Assembly: GCA_965203375.1 (NCBI GenBank)
Contig: OZ241886.1
Coordinates: 2,294,001-2,358,000, forward strand
Origin: CATQHS01 sp965203375
GTDB lineage: Bacteria; Actinomycetota; Acidimicrobiia; Acidimicrobiales; Aldehydirespiratoraceae
Direction of reading: 5' to 3'
DNA length: 64,000 nt
Shown: piece after piece, positions 7,536 to 15,973 of the stretch
How positions within the stretch are numbered: the first letter of the stretch is position 1
How the letters are laid out: each line of letters starts with the position of its first letter
Notes under the pieces: model-generated
What the model saw: only the letters and a program-made list of their open reading frames with translations
Databases searched by the model: none
Told to the model about the DNA's origin: nothing
Position numbers and translations under genes: made by a program

Positions 7536-8821
7536 GCGCGGCTCCCGGTGCGGAGCCGGACGGAGTCGGCGTGGGCGGTCAGGCCCTCGGCCTCGGCCAG
7601 GGCGATCACGTGGGGGGCCGCCGCCGCCAGGCCGTCGGGGTCGGCGGTCACCACGTGGACGTCCTTCATGAAGTCGCGCACCCCCAGGGCGCCGGCGAAC
7701 CGGGCGGTGCCGTTGGTGGGCAGCACGTGGCTGGGCCCGGCCAGGTAGTCGCCCAGCGAGGCCGGCGCCCAGGGGCCGCAGAACACGGCCCCGGCGTTGC
7801 GCACCAGCGGCAGCAGCGCCTCGGGGTCGGCCACCTGGAGCTCGAGGTGCTCGGGGGCGATCCGGTTGACCACGTCCATGGCCTGCTGCGGCGACTCGCA
7901 GACCACGGCGTAGCCGCAGGACTCCAGGGTGGCGGCGATCTCGCCGGACCGGTCGGCGGCGGCGGCCAGCCGGGCCACCGAGGCCGTGACGGCCTCGGCC
8001 GCCTCGTCGTCCCAGGTCACCAGCCAGGCCAGCCCGTCGGGGCCGTGCTCGGCCTGCAGGATCACGTCGATGGCGGCCAGGTCGGGGTCGGCGGAGGCGT
8101 CGGCCACCACCACCACCTCCGACGGGCCGGCGAAGGCCGAGGGCACCCCCACCGTCCCGGCCACCTCCCGCATGGCCAGCGCCACGTAGACGTTGCCCGG
8201 CCCGGCGATGACGTCCACCGCCGCGACCGACTCGGTGCCGTAGGCCAGGGCCGCCACCGCCTGGGCCCCCCCGACCGGGTGGACCCGGTCCACCCCGGCG
8301 ATGGCGGCCGCGGCCAGCACGGCGTCGGGAACGGCCCCGCCCGGTCCGGGCGGCACGGCCAAGGCGATCTCGCCCACCCCGGCGGTGCGGGCTGGCACGG
8401 CGGTCATTATCACCGTGGACGGGTAGACGGCCCGGCCCCCCGGCACGTAGCAGCCGGCCCGGTCCACCGGCCGGTGCCGCCCCTGCACCATGATCCCGCC
8501 GGAGTCGAAGGTGAAGTCGGCGGGCAACTGGCGGGCGCAGTAGCCGGCCACGTTGGCCGCGGCGGTCTCCAGGGCCTCTCTCACCGGCCGGGGCGCCCGC
8601 TCCAGTGAGGCCGCGACCTGCTCGTCGCTAACGGTCAGGGACTCGAGCTCGATCCCGTCGAAGCGGCGGGTCAGCTCGATCAGGGCCCGGTCGCCGCCGG
8701 CTCTGACCTGCTCGATGATGGCCCGGACCTCCTCGACGGGGCCGTCGGGGAGGCGGCGGGGTCGGGGGAGGACCGAGTCCAGCGGCCTGGTCAGGCCGCG
8801 GAGATCCAGGCGGCTGAGCAC
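7532..8821 (-). CDS. hisD: Histidinol dehydrogenase
   Basis: Zinc- and NAD-dependent four-electron oxidation of L-histidinol to histidine, the last step of the pathway. 429 residues, normal length. Recognisable segments: RAGCYVPGGRAVYPST, HPVGGAQAVAALAYGT, DVIAGPGNVYV, EHGPDG (zinc and catalytic His region), and NRIAPEHLEL with the catalytic Glu-His. First gene of the operon. GTG 8821 lies six bases after a TAGCGT -10-like box, suggesting a leaderless transcript. No T-box or His-rich leader is visible. Confidence 0.97.
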   Translation of the reverse strand: MLSRLDLRGLTRPLDSVLPRPRRLPDGPVEEVRAIIEQVRAGGDRALIELTRRFDGIELESLTVSDEQVAASLERAPRPVREALETAAANVAGYCARQLPADFTFDSGGIMVQGRHRPVDRAGCYVPGGRAVYPSTVIMTAVPARTAGVGEIALAVPPGPGGAVPDAVLAAAAIAGVDRVHPVGGAQAVAALAYGTESVAAVDVIAGPGNVYVALAMREVAGTVGVPSAFAGPSEVVVVADASADPDLAAIDVILQAEHGPDGLAWLVTWDDEAAEAVTASVARLAAAADRSGEIAATLESCGYAVVCESPQQAMDVVNRIAPEHLELQVADPEALLPLVRNAGAVFCGPWAPASLGDYLAGPSHVLPTNGTARFAGALGVRDFMKDVHVVTADPDGLAAAAPHVIALAEAEGLTAHADSVRLRTGSRA

Positions 8822-8827
8822 CCCGCC

Positions 8828-8833
8828 ACGCTA
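8828..8833 (-). promoter_or_regulatory. Putative -10 box of the his operon (leaderless)
   Basis: TAGCGT on the minus strand, six bases before the hisD GTG. The same geometry occurs before the DUF255 gene at 29126 (TAGGAT, six bases) and the Rrf2 gene at 44400 (TAGGAT, six bases). No clear -35 is seen. Confidence 0.5.
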
Positions 8834-8881
8834 CCGGGGCGGCGGCCGCTCATCCGGCGGCGGGGCGGGACACAGGGCGGC

Positions 8882-9523
8882 TCAGAGGGCGCTGGAGGGG
8901 CAGAAGTCGTTGAGGAGGCAGTCCTCGCAGCGGGGGCGGCGGGCGATGCACACCCGGCGGCCGTGGAGGATCATGCGGAGGCTGAAGTCGCCCCGCTCGG
9001 CGGCGGGGATCATGGGGTTGAGCTCCTCCTCGATCCGCACCGGGTCGGTCTCGGCGGTGAGGCCCAGCAGGCCCGACAGCCGGGTGACGTGGGTGTCCAC
9101 CGGCAGGCCGGGCAGCCCCAGGGCCACGCTGCGGATGACGTTGGCCGTCTTGCGGCCCACCCCGGGCAGCTTCACCAGATCGCGCATGTCGCCGGGCACC
9201 TCGCCGTCGTGCTCTTCTACCAGCCGGCGGGCCGAGCCCACCAGGCTTTTGGACTTCTGGCGGAACAGGCCGATGGTGCTCACGTAGGGCTCGACTTGCT
9301 CGGGCTCCACCGCGGCCAGCGCCCACGGGTCGGGGAAGCGGGCGAACAGCGCCGGGGTGGCCTTGTTGACCCCCACGTCGGTGGCCTGGGCCGACAGGAT
9401 GGTGGCCACCAGCAGCTCGTACGGGTTGCGATGGTCGAGCTCGCACACCGCCTCCGGGTAGGCCTCGGCCAGCCTCTCGTGGGTGAGTCGGGCCCGCCCC
9501 CGGGGCGAGCGGGGCCGTCCCAT
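8882..9523 (-). CDS. nth: Endonuclease III (DNA glycosylase/AP lyase)
   Basis: Base-excision repair enzyme for oxidised pyrimidines. 213 residues. Helix-hairpin-helix motif LPGVGRKTANVI with catalytic Lys125, and catalytic Asp143 in PVDTHV. The [4Fe-4S] ligands are Cys192, Cys199, Cys202 and Cys208 in the spacing typical of Nth. ATG 9523 lies one base after the hsdR stop, so nth may be co-transcribed with the restriction operon. Start choice is supported by family length. Confidence 0.96.
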   Translation of the reverse strand: MGRPRSPRGRARLTHERLAEAYPEAVCELDHRNPYELLVATILSAQATDVGVNKATPALFARFPDPWALAAVEPEQVEPYVSTIGLFRQKSKSLVGSARRLVEEHDGEVPGDMRDLVKLPGVGRKTANVIRSVALGLPGLPVDTHVTRLSGLLGLTAETDPVRIEEELNPMIPAAERGDFSLRMILHGRRVCIARRPRCEDCLLNDFCPSSAL

Positions 9524-9524
9524 C

Positions 9525-12500
9525 TCAGCCGCTCTCCCCCAGCGCTTCCACGAACTCCGCCACCACCCGCAGCTCGCCCTCGTCGGCGTCGGTCAGGACG
9601 ATGGGCTCGAAGTCGGGGTTGACGGGCCGCAACGCGATGCGGGTGTGCCGCCAGGACTCGCCGTCAGAAGACTTCTGGCTGTCGTACCGCTTGACGGTGT
9701 ACCGCTGGCCCGTCTCGGGATCGATGGCGTCGCGCAGTTCCACCAGAACGATCCTTCCCTGACGTGCGCCTTCCACCGGGCCGCGGAACAGACACCAGGC
9801 CCCGTCGGGGATCAACGGCTCCATCGACTGGCCGACCACCCGGGCGACGAACATGCCCGGACCGAGGCGGTGGCCGGATTCTACGGCCACCCACTCGAAG
9901 TCTCCGTCCTCAACGCGCTGGGGCTGGCCGAAAGCCCCGGCGGCCGCTTCGAGCGGGACGAGCGGCACGCAGGTCTTGTAGCGGTCCTCAGCACGGCCTT
10001 CTACCAGCCGCAGCCGGGGCGGGAGCGTCCGACCGGGCTGCGGCCCATCTTCTGGCTCCGCGACCCGCAGCCGGCTGTAGGCCTCGGATGCCATCCAGTC
10101 GCCGACCGCCCGCTGGAACGCGTCGTCGTTCATGTAGCGGACGAAGATCTCCTCGTTCTGGTCCATGCGTTCCACGAAGAACCGCTCCAAAAGGCCTCTG
10201 AACAGCAGCTCGAACTTGCCCTCGGGGTTCACGGCCGCGGCCCGGCGCAGCTCGCCGTCGCTGACCGCCGCCTCGACGATCTGATCGAAGAAGAGCTGGT
10301 CGGCGTCGTTGAAGTCGGTGCCGAAACGATCGTTGATCACATCGATGAGCTTCGAGAGCGGCACCGCCTCCTCCCGAGCCGATCCGGTGCCCACCTCGGT
10401 GGGGCCGTCAAGGGGTTCGGCCTCGCCCTCCTTGAGCGAGATCGAGCCCTCGCTGATCTTCTGCAGGCGGTAGTACTCGAGCCGCACCTCGTCGTCGAAC
10501 TGGTATGCCCCGCCGGTCCAGCGCCGGGGCAGTTTCGCGGCCAAGTGGCGCAGGAAGACGTACAAGCGCTCTAGATCCGAGTCCTGATAGGGGATTATCT
10601 GGCTGAGGAAGCTGTAGAGGTTGCGGAACGCCTGAACCTTACCCCTCCAAAGCTCCGCTTCGTCCTCCTCGCCCTGCTGCAGGGCGGAGAAGCGGGACAC
10701 GGCCGGGTCCAGCGCTGCGTTCATGGCCTCGTGGTCCCGGACGGTCTGACGCTGCTTCGGCTTGAAGTAGGTGGCGCAGAACTCCTCGACCTCTTCGGGT
10801 AGGTAGATCCCCGATTCGTCCAACTCGCCCTTGACGGCGTACATCCGGGCCGGATCGACCTCCTCGCCCATCTCGGAGCCTTCGTAATAGGCCTTGAACG
10901 CCTCGTGGATCTCCCCGCGGTCGTTCACGAAGTCGAGCACGAAGGTGTCCTCTTTGAGCGGGTGGGTGCGGTTCAGCCGCGACAGCGCCTGCACGGCCTG
11001 GATGCCGGCGAGCCGCCTGTCCACGTACATCGTGTGCAGCAGGGGCTGGTCGAATCCGGTCTGGTACTTCTCCGCTACAAGCAGCACCTGGTACTCCTGG
11101 GTTGCGAACTTCTCCGGGAGCTCCTTCTCCCTGATGCCCGAGTTCATCTTTTCCTCGGTGTATTCCACATCAGGCGCCTTGTCGTCCCGCACCACCCCCG
11201 AGAAAGCGACCAGCGTCTTGATCGGGTAGCCCTTCTTCTGGATGTATTCGTCGAAGCTCTGCTTGTACCTCACGGCCTCCAGGCGGGAGCCGGTGAGGAC
11301 CATGGCCTTGGCCCGGCCGCCGATCCGGTGCCGGGTGACGGCGTGGAAGTGCTCGACCATCACCTCGGTCTTCTGGGCGATGTTGTGGGGGTGAAGGCGC
11401 ATGAAGCGAACCAGCGCCCTGGCCGCCTTCTTCTGGTTGACGTTCGGATCGTCGTCGCAGGCTTTGAGCAGCCCGTAGTAGGTGGCGTAGGTGGTGTAGT
11501 TCCTGAGCACGTCGAGGATGAACCCCTCCTCGATCGCCTGGCGCATCGTGTAGCGGTGGACCGGCTCGCCGTTGCGCCCGAACACGGCGAGGGTCTTGTG
11601 CTTGGGCGTGGCCGTGAAGGCGAAGAAGCTCAGATTCGACTGCCGGCCCCGCTTGGCCATGCTGCGGAACAGCTCCTCAAGGTCTTCTCGGCCTTCCTCG
11701 GCCGCCCTTCGGCGGGCCTCCTCCCTCAGGTCCTCGCCGCCGAGGACCTCTTTGAGATCCGTGGCCGTCTCCCCGCTCTGGGAGCTGTGGGCCTCGTCGA
11801 CGATTACCGCGTAGCGCCTAGTCGGCAGCGCCCCGGTCCCCTCGTCGCCCTGTTCCTCGGCCATCTCCAGCAGTTGGCGCGACACGAAGGGGAACTTCTG
11901 AAGGGTGGTTATGACTATCGGGACCGCGTCGGCCAGAGCCTCGGCGAGCTGGCGGGAGCGCTCGTCGATCTTTTGCACCACCCCGCGCTTGTGCTCGAAC
12001 TGGTAGATCGTGTCCTGGAGCTGCTGGTCGAGCACCACCCGGTCGGTCACCACGATCACGCCGTCGAAGACCCGCTCGCTGGCCTCGTTGTGCAGCGAGG
12101 CGAGCCGGTGTGCGAGCCAGGCGATGGTGTTGCTCTTGCCGCTGCCGGCTGAGTGCTCAACGAGGTAGTTGTGCCCCACGCCCTCGTCGCGAGCCGTTTT
12201 CACCAACCGCCTTACGGCATCGAGCTGGTGATAGCGAGGGAAGATCAGGGTCTCGGCCTTCGTGGTCCGTCCCCGGTCGTCGCGCTTCTCGTCGATCTGC
12301 AGGTGAACGAACCGGGCCAGCACGTCGAGCAGGCTGTCCCGCTCGAGCACCTCCTCCCATAGGTAGGCGGTGCGATAGCCGCGGCCGGCCGGATCGGGCG
12401 GGTTCCCCGCTCCCCCGTCGCATCCCTTGTCGAAGGGCAGGAACTGGGTCGCGTCGCCGGCCAGCCGCGTGGCCATGCGCACACTCTCGGTGTCGGCGGC

Positions 12501-13067
12501 GAAGTGGACGAGCGTGCGCCGCTTGAACTCGAAGATCGGCTCGCGGGGATCGCGGTCGCGCCGGTACTGGCGCATGGCGTCGTCGGCGGTTTGCCCGGTG
12601 AGCGGGTTCTTGAGCTCGACCGTGGCTACGGGGATGCCGTTGAGGCTCAGGGTCACGTCCAGCGACTGCTCCGACCGGGGCGAGAAGCGGAGTTGGCGGG
12701 TGATCCCGAGGCGGTTGGCCGCGTAGCCGGCCTCAAGGTCGGGGTTCAGCTCGTGGGCCGCTTTGAAAAACGCGGCTCGCAGGGTCCGCCCGTAGCACTT
12801 GAACCCGTGGCGCAGCACGGCCAGCGAGCCGTTCATGTCCATCCATTTGCACAGGTCGCTCAGGACCTGCGCGCCGGTCTGCTCGCCCAAGAGTCCTTCC
12901 AGCCTGGCCCACTCCTTGGGCTGAGTCTCGCGGATGAAGGCCAACAGGGTTTCGGGGAACAATGCCCGTTCCCGGTCGAAGCTCTCTCCGAGAATTGAGA
13001 CGTAGCCGTTCTCCAATAGCCGGGACTCGATTACGGTCTCGAAGGCGGCCTCGCTGATTCGGCTCAC
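9525..13067 (-). CDS. hsdR: Type I restriction enzyme R subunit fused to an S24/LexA-like protease domain
   Basis: Motor-nuclease subunit of a type I restriction system. 1180 residues from GTG 13067, which shares GTGA with the PIN gene stop. PD-(D/E)XK nuclease: Asp137 and ELK at 151-153. Superfamily 2 helicase: Walker A SAGSGKS at 306-312, DEAH in VIVDEAHSSQSGE, TATPK, and QALSRLNR in motif VI. After a helical region the last 120 residues or so are an S24 peptidase domain: VGQSMEPLIPDG with Ser1081 and YTVKRY with Lys1126, the Ser-Lys dyad of LexA/UmuD/CI. Ordinary HsdR proteins end without this domain. The fusion is seen directly; a role in self-cleavage or damage sensing is inference. A frame extension upstream of the GTG overlaps the PIN gene and is not used. 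Confidence 0.93.
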   Translation of the reverse strand: MSRISEAAFETVIESRLLENGYVSILGESFDRERALFPETLLAFIRETQPKEWARLEGLLGEQTGAQVLSDLCKWMDMNGSLAVLRHGFKCYGRTLRAAFFKAAHELNPDLEAGYAANRLGITRQLRFSPRSEQSLDVTLSLNGIPVATVELKNPLTGQTADDAMRQYRRDRDPREPIFEFKRRTLVHFAADTESVRMATRLAGDATQFLPFDKGCDGGAGNPPDPAGRGYRTAYLWEEVLERDSLLDVLARFVHLQIDEKRDDRGRTTKAETLIFPRYHQLDAVRRLVKTARDEGVGHNYLVEHSAGSGKSNTIAWLAHRLASLHNEASERVFDGVIVVTDRVVLDQQLQDTIYQFEHKRGVVQKIDERSRQLAEALADAVPIVITTLQKFPFVSRQLLEMAEEQGDEGTGALPTRRYAVIVDEAHSSQSGETATDLKEVLGGEDLREEARRRAAEEGREDLEELFRSMAKRGRQSNLSFFAFTATPKHKTLAVFGRNGEPVHRYTMRQAIEEGFILDVLRNYTTYATYYGLLKACDDDPNVNQKKAARALVRFMRLHPHNIAQKTEVMVEHFHAVTRHRIGGRAKAMVLTGSRLEAVRYKQSFDEYIQKKGYPIKTLVAFSGVVRDDKAPDVEYTEEKMNSGIREKELPEKFATQEYQVLLVAEKYQTGFDQPLLHTMYVDRRLAGIQAVQALSRLNRTHPLKEDTFVLDFVNDRGEIHEAFKAYYEGSEMGEEVDPARMYAVKGELDESGIYLPEEVEEFCATYFKPKQRQTVRDHEAMNAALDPAVSRFSALQQGEEDEAELWRGKVQAFRNLYSFLSQIIPYQDSDLERLYVFLRHLAAKLPRRWTGGAYQFDDEVRLEYYRLQKISEGSISLKEGEAEPLDGPTEVGTGSAREEAVPLSKLIDVINDRFGTDFNDADQLFFDQIVEAAVSDGELRRAAAVNPEGKFELLFRGLLERFFVERMDQNEEIFVRYMNDDAFQRAVGDWMASEAYSRLRVAEPEDGPQPGRTLPPRLRLVEGRAEDRYKTCVPLVPLEAAAGAFGQPQRVEDGDFEWVAVESGHRLGPGMFVARVVGQSMEPLIPDGAWCLFRGPVEGARQGRIVLVELRDAIDPETGQRYTVKRYDSQKSSDGESWRHTRIALRPVNPDFEPIVLTDADEGELRVVAEFVEALGESG

Positions 13068-13558
13068 GGCGCCTCCAGCACGAACCGGACCCGTTCGCGC
13101 CGCAGCATCTCGAAGGGAGTCATGCAGGTGATCCCCAACGCTACGCACGCGTTGGGGATCTTGATCTTCTTGCGCGAGTTGGCCGGCTTTTCGTGGGTCA
13201 CCACCGCGTGGCCGTGGGCCAAAGCATGAGCGACCAAGTAGTAGTCCGCCACCGACAGAAAAGTATGCACGGCGGCTTGATCGTAATCTTGCTCGTAGGC
13301 CCAGTTGCTCACTCTGTCCAGTGCGGACAACACGTTCTCGTCGGGTTTGAGAAAGAATCCCGTGCCGCGCTGCTCGGCCCAATCCGTCAGCTCGTCTCCC
13401 CCGGCTCGGATCTCGCCCTCCACCTTCTCAATGCTGAAGACCCTTCCCGCCCGGTTGGACTCGATCAGCCAGTCCCAGAAGGCGGGACAGAAGTCGAAGC
13501 CGTAGTGCAGGTTGCTGGCGCTCATGAACACATTGGCGTCGAGGAGGTAGGCCATCAC
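13064..13558 (-). CDS. DUF4411-family PIN-like protein
   Basis: About 164 residues. The opening YLLDANVFMSASN and the segments DFCPAFWDWL, GRVFSIEKVEGEI and VVTHEKPAN match the DUF4411 family, a PIN-fold group of predicted RNases often encoded next to ImmA/XRE proteins. Acidic residues of the PIN site are visible (Asp in LLDAN, Glu in EKVEGEI, Asp in SVADYYLV). It may be a toxin or an accessory nuclease. GTG 13558 overlaps the upstream stop by four bases; ATG 13555 is an equal alternative (TGATG). The stop overlaps hsdR, so it sits inside the restriction operon. Confidence 0.85.
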   Translation of the reverse strand: MMAYLLDANVFMSASNLHYGFDFCPAFWDWLIESNRAGRVFSIEKVEGEIRAGGDELTDWAEQRGTGFFLKPDENVLSALDRVSNWAYEQDYDQAAVHTFLSVADYYLVAHALAHGHAVVTHEKPANSRKKIKIPNACVALGITCMTPFEMLRRERVRFVLEAP

Positions 13559-14691
13559 ATGCCCATACCCAGGTTCTCGCTGAGGCTGCGGAAGGTGGAC
13601 ATTTTCTTGAACCCCAGCAGCCTGAAGGCCTCGGTGAAGGACGATCTGCCCTCAAGGGTGCTGGCCACCACCGCGTGAGCGAATCGCTGCCCAACTCGGG
13701 CACCGAGGGTCAGATAGAAGTTCCCGCCGCTGCCCGCGGGCAGCCCTCGCAGGCGTTCCAACTCGGCCCCGTAAGCCTCTCGGTACTGCTTCGCAGTGAG
13801 GGCGTCAATGTCGCGTAGGCGGCGCAGCACCACCAGCGTGCTCACCTTGAAGCGACGAGCCAGCCGATCCAGTTCGGTCCGTAGCTCAGCCTTCGGCTCG
13901 TGAGCGTCGCGTATCGCGGCCAGGGGCACCAGTGTCTCCGCGGCCACCTGGTTGCACCACCTCTCGACGTCGTGGTTCGGAAGTGTTCGAGCATGGCTGT
14001 CGGAGAGGGCCGACTGGCCGAGCCAGACATGGGCTAGCTCGTGGGCCAACGTGAACATCTGTGCCGCCTTGGTATCGGCCCCGTTGATGAAGATCAACGG
14101 AGCCACATCGTCGATCAGCGTGAAGCCGCGGAACTCTTCTGGATCGAGCTTGCGGCTGGTGTTGCTGCCCACCACTCCGTTGACCATCACCAGCACCCCC
14201 GCCGAGTCCGCTTGTTCGATGAATCGGCGCAGCGCCTCAGTCCAAGTGCCGAACTTGCGCCGCTCGTCCAAGTCGAAGCCCAAAGCGTCACGGATAACCG
14301 CGGCGGTGCTCACCACATCATCGGTTCTCTGAGCCGAGCCGACGACGGTCGGCAGTTCGTCCCCCACAGACCGGGCGTAGTCGCGATACCAGTCCTGGCG
14401 CTGCTGGCAGAGATAAATCGTGTCGAGCAGATTGGGGCTTGGGCGGATCACAGGCTTATCTGCGATGGTGCGGAAGTCGGGAATCGGCACTTGCTCGACT
14501 GGAGGTTCGGGAAGGAAGAAATAGCCGATGGGAGTGTGAGTGACCTTGGCGAAGCCTTCGAGTTGTTTGAGTGTCGGTTGCCTCTCACCGCTCTCCCAAG
14601 CCAGCAACTGCGGCACGCGACGAGCAACCTCGTCCAACTCGAAACCGGCGCGCTCGCAGGCCCAGCGTAACATCTCAGAACGGACAGTCAC
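13555..14691 (-). CDS. XRE-type HTH and ImmA/IrrE metallopeptidase protein
   Basis: About 378 residues. An N-terminal helix-turn-helix of the XRE type (EMLRWACERAGFELDEVARRV, then LKQLEGFAKVTHTPIGYFF) is followed by an ImmA/IrrE peptidase with zinc motif HELAH at about 217-221 and the third ligand Glu near 252 in QVAAETLVP. Such proteins cleave repressors or act as antitoxin-like regulators. The partner downstream is a DUF4411 PIN protein, a common pairing. Start is uncertain: GTG 14691 fits family N-termini; GTG 14712 and ATG 14760 (inside hsdS) are also open. The stop overlaps the PIN gene. Confidence 0.88.
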   Translation of the reverse strand: MTVRSEMLRWACERAGFELDEVARRVPQLLAWESGERQPTLKQLEGFAKVTHTPIGYFFLPEPPVEQVPIPDFRTIADKPVIRPSPNLLDTIYLCQQRQDWYRDYARSVGDELPTVVGSAQRTDDVVSTAAVIRDALGFDLDERRKFGTWTEALRRFIEQADSAGVLVMVNGVVGSNTSRKLDPEEFRGFTLIDDVAPLIFINGADTKAAQMFTLAHELAHVWLGQSALSDSHARTLPNHDVERWCNQVAAETLVPLAAIRDAHEPKAELRTELDRLARRFKVSTLVVLRRLRDIDALTAKQYREAYGAELERLRGLPAGSGGNFYLTLGARVGQRFAHAVVASTLEGRSSFTEAFRLLGFKKMSTFRSLSENLGMGM

Positions 14692-14737
14692 ACGAAGTGT
14701 CAACTCGCGCACCTGCAATTCGGTCGATCCGGCGAAC

Positions 14738-15973
14738 TCACGCCGCCATTTCCTCCACATCTATCTGCCCGGTCACAGCCGCGGTTATAAGGGCTGTTCG
14801 CCTCTCCTTGAGCAAGCCAATCGAGTGTTCTGTCTTAAACCTAAGCTTTTCAATCCTTACTATCTCCCGATCTATCTGGGTAACAATATCCCGCTGTTCA
14901 TCCCACTTTGGTACTGGTATACGTATACTACCCATAAAAGTCCAGTCAGCTCTCGGCATTTTGGAACCGAAAGTAGCGCTATTAACTAATTCAACAAAGT
15001 ATCGGGAAAGGCAAATATATAGTAGAAAGCGTGACTCAACTTCAAGCGGCTTCATGACAAGAAACTCAGTAGAAGATTGACCTTGAAACTCTGCAATCCA
15101 TGCCTTCGCAAGATACGGACGCAACTTACCAAAGAGTACATCTCCACTCTCAAAGTTACTACCAACAGACATAACTGACATACAATCATTACTATCTTCT
15201 GCACTACGCAGCAACTGGCCGGTCCATGACTCAATATCTTTTAAGCCTACATAAGACCTTCCCATGTAATCCTGAGTTCCAGATCGGCGCAGCCGCACGA
15301 CATACTTCAGACGTTTAGCGGGAATACAAGAATCAAAGCTACGCACTATGGAGTGAGTAATTAATGCCTGACGCTTCTCATTTAATAAATCCAATATCCG
15401 CTCTTTAGCTACTATCAATGCATCTATGCGCTTCGTTTCACGATCCAAATAGTCAGCAATAGTTTTCTGATCCACCAACGGTGGAATCGGTAACATAACG
15501 GATAAGATCTCAGATTTAGGTAGCCCAAAGCGCGTAACCCCGTTAGCTGCAAGTTCTAACTGAATAGCAATTGATTCTGCCTGAAAACACCGCAATAAGA
15601 ATGCTCCAGTTATTTTGAAGCTAGGTCTTAGAAGCGCAAGATGATAACCACATACAAGATCATTGGCAGTCTCTCTTACCAAAGCAGGTACTCCTATATC
15701 TTTCCATGTCTCAGAGTCTTTAGTTATTATAACGTCACCTGATTTGAGGCAATAAGTTGCCACTTCTCTTCTAGTAGCGGTTGCTCGCATAAAATCCATA
15801 GATAAAGTAATGAATTCATTGTGATAAACGTTCATGTAGTTACAAAGGCGAACTGATTCTTCATTATCCATGCATAATTTATCGACATTGCTGACCATGC
15901 AATCCGCCACAGCTCTTAGAGGTTTAACTTTCCACAGCTTAGGCAATGAAGCGATCCATGCCAGATGATTCAA
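14738..15973 (-). CDS. hsdS: Type I restriction-modification specificity subunit
   Basis: DNA-recognition subunit shared by the methylase and endonuclease complexes. 411 residues with two target-recognition domains, each ending in a coiled-coil spacer: the first in PPLVDQKTIADYLDRETKRIDALI, cut here by LLNEKRQALI, the second in WDEQRDIVTQIDREIVRIEKL with LLKERRTALITAAVTGQI. ATG 15973 overlaps the hsdM stop by four bases. Base composition is visibly more AT-rich than hsdM and hsdR, as expected for a gene exchanged by recombination. The methylation target cannot be read from the sequence. Confidence 0.93.
   Translation of the reverse strand: MNHLAWIASLPKLWKVKPLRAVADCMVSNVDKLCMDNEESVRLCNYMNVYHNEFITLSMDFMRATATRREVATYCLKSGDVIITKDSETWKDIGVPALVRETANDLVCGYHLALLRPSFKITGAFLLRCFQAESIAIQLELAANGVTRFGLPKSEILSVMLPIPPLVDQKTIADYLDRETKRIDALIVAKERILDLLNEKRQALITHSIVRSFDSCIPAKRLKYVVRLRRSGTQDYMGRSYVGLKDIESWTGQLLRSAEDSNDCMSVMSVGSNFESGDVLFGKLRPYLAKAWIAEFQGQSSTEFLVMKPLEVESRFLLYICLSRYFVELVNSATFGSKMPRADWTFMGSIRIPVPKWDEQRDIVTQIDREIVRIEKLRFKTEHSIGLLKERRTALITAAVTGQIDVEEMAA

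Noticed and set aside
13068..13382. N-terminal extension of HsdR to 13382
   Set aside because: It lies entirely inside the PIN gene in another frame and does not resemble HsdR; the GTGA joint at 13064-13067 fits better.
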